DNA from: AA29 sp041481445
GTDB taxonomy: Bacteria > Acidobacteriota > Vicinamibacteria > Fen-336
Direction: 5' to 3'
DNA length: 24,843 bases
Assembly (NCBI GenBank): GCA_041481445.1
Contig: JBGPBV010000106.1
Location: 1 to 24,843, forward strand
A program made the position numbers and the translations under genes. Below are positions 9,329 through 17,153 of this stretch, one piece after another (position 1 is the stretch's first letter; each line of letters starts with the position of its first letter). The notes under the pieces are model-generated. The model was not told where the DNA came from. It did not search any database and saw only the letters and a program-made list of their open reading frames with translations.

Positions 9329-12300
9329 ATGTCCGACGTACGGTCCGCCGACTTCTCGATGGCCTTCCAGGGGGTCAGCGAGGGAGGCCCGGCGGAACCC
9401 CCTCCCGGGCGCATCCTGGTCGTGGACGACGACGCCCACGTCGCCCGCACCCTGCTCGACCTCCTCTCCCAGAACGGCTTCCAGGGGACGTCGGCGGACT
9501 CGGGCGAGGCCGCGCTCGAGATGCTGGGCCGCGGCCAATACGACCTCGTCCTGCTCGACGTGCGGATGCCGGGCCTCAATGGCTTCGAGACCTGCGTGCG
9601 CATCCGGGAGAGCCACGGCCCCTCGCTGCCCGTCATCATCCTGACCGCGTTCGGCGACCCCACGTCGGTGCGCAAGGGCTACGACGCCGGGGCGGACGAC
9701 TTCCTGCAGAAGCCGATCGACAGCGCGCACCTCGTCCTCAAGGTCAGGGCCTTCCTGCGCATGAAGTCGCTGCGCGACGAGAGCGACCGCAGCCGGCGCG
9801 AGGCCCAGGATCGTGCGCGCTCCCTCGCCCTCCTGCACGAGATCGGGCGCGACTGGTCGCTGATCGCGGAGCCGGAGGCCTTCCACCGCATGGTGACGGA
9901 GAGGCTGGCCAGCCTCATCGGCGCCCCCATCTGCCTCATCGCCCTCTACGAGCCGGTCACCCACACGATGGTGGCCGCCCTGCCCGTCCACGGGATGTCC
10001 GACGAGATGGCGCGCCGGATCCGCTACGTCGTCCGCCCCGAGTACCGCAGCCTCTGGGACTTCCGGACGGGCCGGCCCTACCTGAGCAACCGCGCCCGCC
10101 AGGACCCGCGCCTGGTCCACGACGTCGTGCAGGCGGCGGGGGCGGACTCCATCGTGCTCGTCCCGATGATCTCGGAGGGGGAGGTGCTCGGCCTCATCGT
10201 CGCCGCCAACAAGCCGGGCGGCTTCACCGAGTCCGACGCGCACCTGCTCTCCATCTTCGCCGGCCCCGCGGCCTCCTTCCTGCGCAGCCGCCGCATCTTC
10301 GACGCCCAGCGCCGCCACGCCGCCCGCCTGGAGGGCGTGGCCACGCTGGTGGGAGACATGGCCGCCGTGGGCAGCCGCGCGGAGCTGATCATGCTGGCGG
10401 TGAACCGGACGCGCACCGACCTCGGCTACGACCGGGTGGCCTTCCACGCCGTGGAGGCGGAGGGTGACGGCTTCCGTCTGGAGGCGGCGGCGGGCGAGCG
10501 GCCGGCGCACCTCCCGCTCGACACCGCCTGGATGGGCTGGGCCTTGCGGGGCCCGGCGCCCTTGCAGGGGGCGGAGCGGGAAGGATTCAGCGAGCTGGCC
10601 GTGCCCGTGCGCGCGGGAGGACGCGCCCTGGGCGTGCTGGAGGTCGTCCGCTTCGCCGCCTCGCCCTTCTCGGAGGAGGAGCTCAACCTCCTCTCCGCGG
10701 TGGCCGGGCAGATGGCCGTCGCGATCCAGAAGTCGGAGGGGGTGGCGGAGGCGGAGCGGCTGGCCCGGCAGATGGCCGTGCTCTACGACCTCGCCCTGGA
10801 GACGACCGCGCTGCGGGACCTGCGCCCCCTCTTCATCAAGGCGGCGGAGGAGGCGGGGCGCCTCATCAACGCCGACCATACCTCCGTCCTGCGCTACGAC
10901 GCGGGGGACGGGTGGCTCAAGGTCTTCGCGGCCTGGGCCCGCGAGAGCGCGGGCGAGCGCTACGCCGCCCCCATCTTCAAGCTGGGCGAAGGGGTGGCCG
11001 GCCGGGTGGCCCTGGACCGCCTCCCGGCCATGGTCAACGAGACGGCGGACCGGCCCGACTTCATCCCCCGGCCCAACCCGGTCGCGCGCCTCCTGTGCGT
11101 GCCCCTGGTGTACTACGAGAAGGACGAGCGGGCCCTGTTCGGCGTGCTCAACGCCACGCGGCGGCCGGGCGCCCCCCCCTTCCTGCCCGAGGACCTCGAG
11201 TACCTGACCCGCTTCGCCGGCCAGCTCTCGATCGCGGTCGCCAACTCCATGGCCTTCGCCTCCGAGCGCGAGCGCAGCGAGCAGATCGCGGTCGTCAACG
11301 CCGTGATGCGCGAGATCAGCGGCACCCTCTCCCCGGAGCGGATCCTGGAGACCGCCGTCCACCGCATCCACGAGGCCTTCCAGTACCCGGTGGTGACCAT
11401 CAGCGTGGCCGACCCCGACGGCGGCGGCTACCGCATTGCCGCCTGGGCCACCCGCGACGGCCGCGCCCTGGGCGGGCACTTCCCCACCGAGAAGGGGATC
11501 GAGGGCCGCGCCTACCGCGAGAAGAAGACCCAGAACGTCGGCGACGTCTCCACCGACCCCGACTACTTCGTGCTGGTGCCGGCCACCCGCAGCGAGGTGG
11601 CCGTGCCCATCCTCTGGGGCGACGACGAGGCGGTGGCCGTCCTCAACGTCGAGCGGGAGACGGCGGGCGGGTTCACCCCCGCCGAGGTCATCACCCTCGA
11701 GACGCTGGCGGACGGGATCGGCATCATGCTGCGCAACGCCGAGCTGTACCAGGCCCTCGAGCGCACGAACGCGAAGCTCGTGGAGCTGGACCGCATGAAG
11801 AGCGAGCTCGTGAACATCGTGGCCCACGACTTCCGCGCCCCCCTGGCCGGCGTGCTCGGGCACGCGGAGCTCCTGGAATGGCGGCCGGACGCCCCGCGCG
11901 CGGACCGCCTGGAGCAGGCCCGCGCGATCATCCACGCCGCCACCCACATGGCGAACCTGGTCGAGAAGACCCTCAAGACCAACCGGCTGGAGACCGGCCA
12001 GTTCCCGTTCGACTTCGGCGTGGTGGACCTGGCCGCGGTCGCGCGCGAGGTGGTCGGGCGGGTGCCGGGGCGGGCGACGCATCCCCTCCAGGCGGAGATC
12101 TCCGAGGACCCCGTCCCCTGCTGGGCCGACCGCGACCGCATCGCGGAGGTGCTCGACAACCTCATCTCGAACGCGATCAAGTACTCGCCCGCGGGCGGGG
12201 CCGTGCACGTGGAGATCCGCCGCGAGGACGAGCGCGCGGTGGTGAGCGTGCGCGACCAGGGGCTGGGGATCGCGGAGGGGGACCTCGACAAGCTCTTCCG

Positions 12301-12844
12301 CCCGTTCTCCCGCGTCCGCAACCTCCGCACCGCGGAGATCGAGGGCTCGGGGCTCGGCCTCTACATCTGCGATCGCATCGTGCGCGCGCACGGCGGCCGG
12401 CTGGAGGTCCAGACCGCCCCCGAGAAGGGGTCCGCGTTCTCGTTCACGATCCCGCTCTTCGGGGCGGCCGCCCAGACGCGGCCGCCGATGATCCTGGTGG
12501 CGGCGGTGGACGAGCAGACGCGGCGCGAGGTCCGCCGCCTGGCCGACGAGCGCGGCTACGCGGTCGAGGAGGCGATGGACGGCGTGGAGGCGGTCGAGGC
12601 CGCGGTGCGCCTCGTCCCCGCGGCCGTGGTGCTCGACCGCGTCCTGCCGCGCCTGCGGGCCGAGGAGATCGCGGACCGCCTGCGCGCGAATCCCGTGACC
12701 CGGCACGTCCCCCTCTTCGTCCTGGCCGGCGAGGCCGACCTCGGGGAGCAGGCGGGCCTGTTCGACGGCTTCGTTCCCAAGCCCTTGTCCAAGAGTGTCT
12801 TAGCATCGGCGATCGCGGCCCTGGGGCTTTCGGACGCCCCTTGA
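9329..12844 (+). CDS. Hybrid sensor: receiver, four GAF-like domains, histidine kinase core, second receiver
   Basis: This soluble protein of 1171 residues begins with a receiver (ILVVDDD; phosphoacceptor D77 in LVLLDVRMPG; lysine in LQKPID). Four GAF-type segments follow at roughly 165-310, 320-460, 480-640 and 660-810. The HisKA helix has H833 in AHDFRAPL, and the ATPase domain shows the N box (LDNLISNAIKYSP), G1 (DQGLGIAEG) and G2 (GSGLGLYICDRI). A C-terminal receiver keeps the acidic pair (VDE), the Asp in VVLDRVLP and the Lys in FVPKPL, but the usual switch Thr/Ser is Ala (FVLAGEA). There is no transmembrane segment, so it senses cytoplasmic signals through its GAF domains. No separate output regulator is adjacent. 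I chose the ATG at 9329; an in-frame GTG at 9290 and ATG at 9359 are alternatives, and none has a good ribosome binding site. Confidence 0.9.
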   Translation: MSDVRSADFSMAFQGVSEGGPAEPPPGRILVVDDDAHVARTLLDLLSQNGFQGTSADSGEAALEMLGRGQYDLVLLDVRMPGLNGFETCVRIRESHGPSLPVIILTAFGDPTSVRKGYDAGADDFLQKPIDSAHLVLKVRAFLRMKSLRDESDRSRREAQDRARSLALLHEIGRDWSLIAEPEAFHRMVTERLASLIGAPICLIALYEPVTHTMVAALPVHGMSDEMARRIRYVVRPEYRSLWDFRTGRPYLSNRARQDPRLVHDVVQAAGADSIVLVPMISEGEVLGLIVAANKPGGFTESDAHLLSIFAGPAASFLRSRRIFDAQRRHAARLEGVATLVGDMAAVGSRAELIMLAVNRTRTDLGYDRVAFHAVEAEGDGFRLEAAAGERPAHLPLDTAWMGWALRGPAPLQGAEREGFSELAVPVRAGGRALGVLEVVRFAASPFSEEELNLLSAVAGQMAVAIQKSEGVAEAERLARQMAVLYDLALETTALRDLRPLFIKAAEEAGRLINADHTSVLRYDAGDGWLKVFAAWARESAGERYAAPIFKLGEGVAGRVALDRLPAMVNETADRPDFIPRPNPVARLLCVPLVYYEKDERALFGVLNATRRPGAPPFLPEDLEYLTRFAGQLSIAVANSMAFASERERSEQIAVVNAVMREISGTLSPERILETAVHRIHEAFQYPVVTISVADPDGGGYRIAAWATRDGRALGGHFPTEKGIEGRAYREKKTQNVGDVSTDPDYFVLVPATRSEVAVPILWGDDEAVAVLNVERETAGGFTPAEVITLETLADGIGIMLRNAELYQALERTNAKLVELDRMKSELVNIVAHDFRAPLAGVLGHAELLEWRPDAPRADRLEQARAIIHAATHMANLVEKTLKTNRLETGQFPFDFGVVDLAAVAREVVGRVPGRATHPLQAEISEDPVPCWADRDRIAEVLDNLISNAIKYSPAGGAVHVEIRREDERAVVSVRDQGLGIAEGDLDKLFRPFSRVRNLRTAEIEGSGLGLYICDRIVRAHGGRLEVQTAPEKGSAFSFTIPLFGAAAQTRPPMILVAAVDEQTRREVRRLADERGYAVEEAMDGVEAVEAAVRLVPAAVVLDRVLPRLRAEEIADRLRANPVTRHVPLFVLAGEADLGEQAGLFDGFVPKPLSKSVLASAIAALGLSDAP

Positions 12845-12868
12845 CTTCGCCCCTCGCGGGGGCATAAT
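12841..12868 (+). promoter_or_regulatory. Strong sigma70-like promoter ahead of the DHH phosphoesterase
   Basis: TTGACT (12841-12846), a 16-base spacer and CATAAT (12863-12868) form the best promoter match in the window. The -35 box contains the stop codon of the kinase gene. Transcription would start near 12875, just before an ATG at 12878. Confidence 0.55.
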
Positions 12869-12877
12869 CGAGGGCAT

Positions 12878-12976
12878 ATGCGGTCCGTGGGGGCGCTTTC
12901 TGCCCCTGCACTCCTTCCGAGCTCTCCGGCCAGCCCCGCCGTCCCCCTGGTGACGATCGGGTCCCCGACCGAATGA
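12878..12976 (+). CDS. Candidate 32-residue leader ORF coupled to the DHH gene
   Basis: An ATG 9 nt after the CATAAT box opens a 33-codon frame (MRSVGALSAPALLPSSPASP, then AVPLVTIGSPTE) whose TGA overlaps the ATG of the DHH gene (ATGA). The DHH gene has no Shine-Dalgarno of its own, so translation of this short frame from a near-leaderless start could deliver ribosomes to it. The peptide is Ser/Pro/Ala-rich with no recognised motif. It may simply be a chance frame in a GC-rich leader. Confidence 0.35.
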   Translation: MRSVGALSAPALLPSSPASPAVPLVTIGSPTE

Positions 12977-14376
12977 TCTATCTCCTCGTCTCCGACGACT
13001 CCCTTTTCCACCGCATGGTCTCCGAGACCTTCCTCCACGAAGAGGAGGTCTGGAGCTGGGCGGGCCGCAAGAAGAACGGGGAGGCCTGGAGCGGCCCCGG
13101 CGCCGCGTTCTACGGCGACCCCGGGGATCCGGAGACCTTCCGCGCGGTCGTGCCCGGGCGTGACGCGGTGGCCGTGGTCTGCTTCAAGGATCCCCAGCGG
13201 ACGGCGCAGACCGTCGACGCGCTCTCCACGTCGCGTCCCGAGGTCAAGGTGCTCGTCACCACCACCAACGGGGAGCTGGACCACCTGGTGCGCGAGAACC
13301 TGCGCAAGGTCTCGTGGGCGGACATGGTGGGCGACCGCCTGGAGACGGAGATCGCGCGCCTGCGCACGCTCGAGCGAGTGCAGGCCGTCCGGGACGTGCT
13401 GGGCTCGGCGGAGAACGTGGCCCTGGTGCTGCAGCCGGATCCCGATCCCGACGGCATCGCCAGCGCGCTGGCCCTGCGACAGGTGCTGCGGCGCAACCGT
13501 GCCACCGCCCCCATCGTGACCTTCGGAGGGGTGACGCGGCCGGAGAACGTGGCCATGCTGGCCCGGCTCGAGATCGAGCTCGAGGTGATCCGGCCGGAGG
13601 ACCTCTCGCGCTTCGAGCGCGTGGCCCTGCTCGACGTCCAGCCGAACGTCCTCAAGGGCGTGGTGGACGCCCCCGACGTCGTCATCGACCATCATCCCGA
13701 GCAGAAGGGCTATACCGCGCGCTTCCGGGACATCCGATCGTCCTACGGCGCGACCTCGACCATCCTCACCGAGTACTGCCTGGCCGCGGAGGTCGCCATC
13801 CCGCAGCGGCTGGCCACCGCGCTCCTCTACGGCATCAAGAGCGACACCCTCTTCCTCGACCGCGAGACCTCCAAGGCCGACATCCTCGCCTTCGCGTACC
13901 TCTACCCGCTCGTGAACACGAACCTCCTGCGCCGGATCGAGAAGCCGGAGCTGCCGCGCAGCGCCTTCACCGCCTTCGCGCGCGCCCTGCGCGAGGTCGA
14001 CCTCTCGCGCGGCCTGGCCTACGTGCACCTGGGGACGGTGGAGCGCGAGGACGTGATCCCGCAGATGGCGGAGCTGAGCCTCCAGCTCGAGGGGGCGGAG
14101 TGGTCCGCGGCCAGCGGGCTGGTCGGCGACAACCTCGTCGTCTCCGTGCGCAACGCCGGCTACCAGAAGGCGGCGGGCACGGTCGTGAAGTGCCTCTTCG
14201 GCGACGTCGGCTCCGCCGGCGGCCACCAGTCGATGGCCAAGGCCGTCATCCCCCTGAAGGCGTTCCGCAAGAAGTACGGCTCCACTCGCCCCGGGCGAAT
14301 CAAGGCGGTGATGGTCAAGGGATTCCTCGAGGAGATCGAGTGCGTCACCGCGTCGGCGGCGGCCTCGAAGCGCTAG
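12973..14376 (+). CDS. DHH/DHHA1 phosphoesterase with N-terminal Rossmann-like domain
   Basis: This 467-residue protein opens with a Rossmann/TrkA-N-like region (about 1-120, starting MIYLLVSDDSLFHRMV). A DHH domain follows with DPDPDG (D156, D158, D160), LLDVQP and the signature DHH (D239-H241), and then a DHHA1 domain ending in GGH (416-418). The Asp/His cluster binds two Mn ions. Relatives degrade c-di-AMP or short oligonucleotides (GdpP, NrnA) or pyrophosphate. Lack of PAS, GGDEF or membrane parts argues against GdpP, so an NrnA-like phosphodiesterase is likely; the substrate is not proven. The N-terminal Rossmann-like fold could bind a nucleotide or NAD and regulate the enzyme. Its 3' end overlaps the next gene by 37 bp. 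Confidence 0.85.
   Translation: MIYLLVSDDSLFHRMVSETFLHEEEVWSWAGRKKNGEAWSGPGAAFYGDPGDPETFRAVVPGRDAVAVVCFKDPQRTAQTVDALSTSRPEVKVLVTTTNGELDHLVRENLRKVSWADMVGDRLETEIARLRTLERVQAVRDVLGSAENVALVLQPDPDPDGIASALALRQVLRRNRATAPIVTFGGVTRPENVAMLARLEIELEVIRPEDLSRFERVALLDVQPNVLKGVVDAPDVVIDHHPEQKGYTARFRDIRSSYGATSTILTEYCLAAEVAIPQRLATALLYGIKSDTLFLDRETSKADILAFAYLYPLVNTNLLRRIEKPELPRSAFTAFARALREVDLSRGLAYVHLGTVEREDVIPQMAELSLQLEGAEWSAASGLVGDNLVVSVRNAGYQKAAGTVVKCLFGDVGSAGGHQSMAKAVIPLKAFRKKYGSTRPGRIKAVMVKGFLEEIECVTASAAASKR
14329..14334 (+). promoter_or_regulatory. Ribosome binding site that fixes the GTG start at 14340
   Basis: GAGGAG inside the end of the DHH gene lies 5 nt before the GTG at 14340. It supports that GTG as the start of the LVIVD lipoprotein and hence the 37-bp overlap of the two genes. 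Confidence 0.5.
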
Positions 14377-15539
14377 CCCTCACGCCGGGAGCGGTCCCGG
14401 CCGGGCTGCTCCTCCTCCTGACTCTCTCCGCGTGCGGCGACGGCAGCTCCGGCGCGCCGTCCACCGTGGCCTCGCCCTCTCCGTCGTCCACGACCGCCTC
14501 CCTCAACATGACGCTGCTCGCGCACCTCGAGCTGGCCACCCTCAACCAGCCGGGCTCGGGCCAGTCCGCGGAGCCGGCCCCGTCCGGCACGGCCGCCGCC
14601 GCCCTGTCGGGCGCCGGGAACTGGGGATACACGACGGCCGGGGGCCGGCGTTTCGCCCTCACCGGCCTGTCCACGGGCCTGTCGATCGTCGAGGTGACCG
14701 ACCCCGCCCGCCCGCGCAACGTCGCCCTCATCCCGGGGCCGGACAGCCAGTGGCGCGAGGTCCGGACCTACGGCGAGTACGTCTACGTCACCACGGAAGC
14801 CCCATGGGGACTCGACATCGTCAGCATGAAGGACCCCGACCACCCGCGGAAGGTGCAGACCTGGAGCAAGACGTTCCGGTCCGCCCACAGCCTCTGGATC
14901 GACCAGGAGCGCGGGCTGCTCTTCGCCAACGGCTCCAACGGCCGCACGGGGGGCATGCGCATCCTCGACGTCGCCTCCAACCCCGAGGACCCGGCGGAGG
15001 TGGGCGCCTTCACCGACTTCTACATCCACGACTCCTACAGCCGCGGCACCGTCCTCTTCGCCTCCGCCATCAACGACGGGTTCGAGGCCCTCCTCGACGA
15101 CACCGATCCGCGCCGTGTCCGCGAGGTCACGCGCTGGCTCACCGGCGGCCGCTTCACCCACAACTCCTGGCTGACCCGAGATGGCCGCTACCTGTTCACC
15201 ACCGACGAGCGCACGGGCATGCCCGTGGAGGGGTGGGACATCACGAACCCGGCGTCCCCGCGCAAGGTCTCGCAGTTCATCGGCAACCCGGCCGCCATCG
15301 CCCACAACGTCCTCATCGACGGCGACCGCCTGCTCGTCTCGCACTACACCGAGGGCGTCTACCTCCTCGACATCCGCAATCCCGAGCAGCCGCGCGTCAT
15401 CGGGTCGTACGACACCTATCCGGGACCGTCCGGAGGCTTCAACGGCGTCTGGGGCGCCTACATCTTCCCGGCCTCGAACCTCGTGGCGGCCAGCGACATG
15501 TCGGGGGGCCTGTTCGTGCTCGCCTACACCGGCCCGTGA
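14340..15539 (+). CDS. LVIVD-repeat (choice-of-anchor B-like) beta-propeller lipoprotein
   Basis: This 399-residue protein has a lipoprotein signal (hydrophobic GLLLLLTLSAC, lipobox LSAC with C32) and a Ser/Thr/Pro-rich tether. The rest is a propeller built from LVIVD-type repeats: GLSIVEVTDPARPRNV, GLDIVSMKDPDHPRKV, GMRILDVASNPEDPAEV, VEGWDITNPASPRKV and GVYLLDIRNPEQPRVI. Such proteins are cell-surface or periplasmic; their binding partners are mostly unknown, and no catalytic motif is apparent. The GTG start gives a complete signal peptide and has GAGGAG 5 nt upstream. The gene overlaps the DHH gene by 37 bp, and its TGA overlaps the GTG of the YqeC-like gene (GTGA). The operon link to cofactor genes looks positional rather than functional. 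Confidence 0.82.
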   Translation: MRHRVGGGLEALALTPGAVPAGLLLLLTLSACGDGSSGAPSTVASPSPSSTTASLNMTLLAHLELATLNQPGSGQSAEPAPSGTAAAALSGAGNWGYTTAGGRRFALTGLSTGLSIVEVTDPARPRNVALIPGPDSQWREVRTYGEYVYVTTEAPWGLDIVSMKDPDHPRKVQTWSKTFRSAHSLWIDQERGLLFANGSNGRTGGMRILDVASNPEDPAEVGAFTDFYIHDSYSRGTVLFASAINDGFEALLDDTDPRRVREVTRWLTGGRFTHNSWLTRDGRYLFTTDERTGMPVEGWDITNPASPRKVSQFIGNPAAIAHNVLIDGDRLLVSHYTEGVYLLDIRNPEQPRVIGSYDTYPGPSGGFNGVWGAYIFPASNLVAASDMSGGLFVLAYTGP

Positions 15540-16294
15540 TCCTCGCCGCGCTGGGCATCGGCCGCGGAGACGTGGTGGCGGTGGCGGGGGCGGGCGGCAA
15601 GACCACACTCCTCTACCGCCTGGCCTCGGAGGCGCGGTCCTGCGGCATGCGCGTCCTGGTCACCACCACCACGCACATGGGGACGCTCGACGAGGAGGTG
15701 ACTGGCCCGGTGGTGGTGGAGGCGGACGGCGACTGCGCCGTCGCGGTGGGCGAGGCCCTGGAGCGCGAGGGACGCGTGACCCTGCTCGGACGGCGCCTGC
15801 GGCCGGACAAGCTCGAGGGGATCGCCCCCAGCCGCGTGGATGCGCTCTCCGTGCTCGCGGACCTCGTGCTGGTGGAGGCGGACGGCGCCCGCGGCCGCTC
15901 GCTCAAGGTCCCGGCTCCGCACGAGCCGGTCATCCCATCCTCGACCACGGTCGTCGTGGTGATGTGCGCGCTGGACGCGCTCGGCGAGCCCCTCGACGAC
16001 GAGCACGTGCACCGGGTCGAGCTGGTGCGCGCGGCCACCGGGGTCGAGCCCGGGGAGGCCGTCGACGAGGACTGCCTGGCCGCCGCCCTCCGGCACAAGG
16101 ACGGCTATCCCTCCCGCGTCCCGGCCCGGGCGCGGGTCGGCGTCTTCCTGAACAAGGCGGAGGACGACGAGGCCCTGATCGTGAGCGCGCGCCTGGCCGC
16201 CCGCCTCATCCCCCCGTACCACTGGGTGGCGGCGGGCTCGGCGCGCTCGGGGGCGGTGCGGACCTGGCCGCCGCGGCGGCGCGTGGAACGGTGA
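15536..16294 (+). CDS. yqeC: YqeC-like putative selenium-dependent hydroxylase accessory protein
   Basis: This 252-residue P-loop protein has a Walker A-like GAGGKTT at residues 18-24, TTTTHM near 40-45, LLGRRLRPDKLEGI, and the conserved LVEADGARGRSLKVPAPHEPVI segment in two parts (VEADGARG, then LKVPAPHEPVIP). These match the YqeC family, which co-occurs with selenium-dependent molybdenum hydroxylases and is thought to help mature their labile selenium/molybdenum cofactor. The biochemical role is unproven. The GTG at 15536 overlaps the upstream TGA. The XdhC and YqeB-like genes directly downstream support the assignment. Confidence 0.8.
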   Translation: MILAALGIGRGDVVAVAGAGGKTTLLYRLASEARSCGMRVLVTTTTHMGTLDEEVTGPVVVEADGDCAVAVGEALEREGRVTLLGRRLRPDKLEGIAPSRVDALSVLADLVLVEADGARGRSLKVPAPHEPVIPSSTTVVVVMCALDALGEPLDDEHVHRVELVRAATGVEPGEAVDEDCLAAALRHKDGYPSRVPARARVGVFLNKAEDDEALIVSARLAARLIPPYHWVAAGSARSGAVRTWPPRRRVER

Positions 16295-16303
16295 GCGGGC
16301 GCC

Positions 16304-16312
16304 TGCTATCCT
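16304..16312 (+). promoter_or_regulatory. Extended -10 box for xdhC
   Basis: TGCTATCCT fits TGnTAnnnT and its hexamer ends 7 nt before the GTG at 16320. The arrangement predicts a leaderless transcript and gives xdhC its own promoter inside the accessory cluster. Confidence 0.35.
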
Positions 16313-16319
16313 CATCCGC

Positions 16320-17153
16320 GTGAAGGACGTGTTCGAGGCCGCGCTCCAGGCCACGCGGACGGGCGAGAAGGCGGCCCTGGTCACCGTCATCGCCACCGAG
16401 GGCTCGACCCCCCAGAAGGCGGGGGCGAAGATGGTCGTCTACGCCGACGGGCGGATCGTCGGCACCATCGGGGGGGGCTGCGTGGAGGCGGAGATGACCT
16501 GGCGCGCGCGCCAGGTCATCGACGCGCGGCGCTCGCAGGTCGCTTCGTACGAGCTGACCGCCGACCAGGCGGGAGAAGACGGCCTGATCTGCGGCGGGCG
16601 CATGGAGGTCTTCATCGAGCCCATCGAAGGGACGCCCACCCTGTGCCTCTTCGGGGCCGGGCACGTGGCCCAGCCCCTGGCCCGCATGGCCAAGGCCGCC
16701 GGCTTCCGGGTGGAGGTGGCGGACGACCGCGTGAAGTTCGCGAGCCGCGAGCGCTTCCCCGAGGCCGACCTCGTGATCGTGGACGACTTCGTGGCCGCGG
16801 CCGGGCAGATGACGCTCGGTCCCGACACCTACGCGGTGGTGGTCACCCGTGGCCACAAGGGCGACGAGGACGCGCTCCACGCCTGTCTCGGCAAGGGCCT
16901 CCGGTTCCTCGGCCTCCTGGCCAGCCGCCCGAAGTTCGTGCACATCGCGGTCGCGCTCGAGGAGCGCGGGGTCTCGGCGGAGGCGCTGGCGACCATCCAC
17001 GCCCCCCTCGGGCTCCAGATCGGCGCCGTCACCCCCGAGGAGATCGCGGTGAGCATCCTCGCCGAGATGATCGCGGTGCGGCGGGGCGTGGCGCCGGAGG
17101 GCGTCCGCTCGCTCAAGATGGAGCTCCCCGGCCGCATGAGGGCCTCGCGGTAG
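16320..17153 (+). CDS. xdhC: XdhC/CoxI-family molybdenum hydroxylase maturation factor
   Basis: This 277-residue protein has the XdhC N-terminal motif ATEGSTPQKAGAKM (25-38) and GTIGGGCVEAEM (G51-E56). A Rossmann domain follows from about residue 107 (LCLFGAGHVAQPLARMA), with VTRGHKGDEDAL and LLASRPK. XdhC proteins bind the molybdenum cofactor and promote its sulfuration and insertion into xanthine-dehydrogenase-type enzymes. With YqeC and the YqeB-like protein it forms the accessory set of selenium-dependent molybdenum hydroxylases, though no hydroxylase gene is in the window. The GTG at 16320 has no ribosome binding site but lies 7 nt after an extended -10 box. A run of eight G (16470-16477) falls within the conserved GGG codons and keeps frame. 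Confidence 0.88.
   Translation: MKDVFEAALQATRTGEKAALVTVIATEGSTPQKAGAKMVVYADGRIVGTIGGGCVEAEMTWRARQVIDARRSQVASYELTADQAGEDGLICGGRMEVFIEPIEGTPTLCLFGAGHVAQPLARMAKAAGFRVEVADDRVKFASRERFPEADLVIVDDFVAAAGQMTLGPDTYAVVVTRGHKGDEDALHACLGKGLRFLGLLASRPKFVHIAVALEERGVSAEALATIHAPLGLQIGAVTPEEIAVSILAEMIAVRRGVAPEGVRSLKMELPGRMRASR

Noticed and set aside
8471..12706. A very long open frame (over 1400 codons) on the minus strand opposite the CoA-transferase and the hybrid kinase
   Set aside because: It is low-complexity Arg/Gly/Ala/His-rich with no family motifs and lies antisense to genes with clear domains; GC-rich third positions suppress stop codons in this frame.
16470..16477. A run of eight G in xdhC as a possible frameshift site
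   Set aside because: It encodes the conserved GGG of GTIGGGC and the frame is correct on both sides, so there is no sign of a shift.
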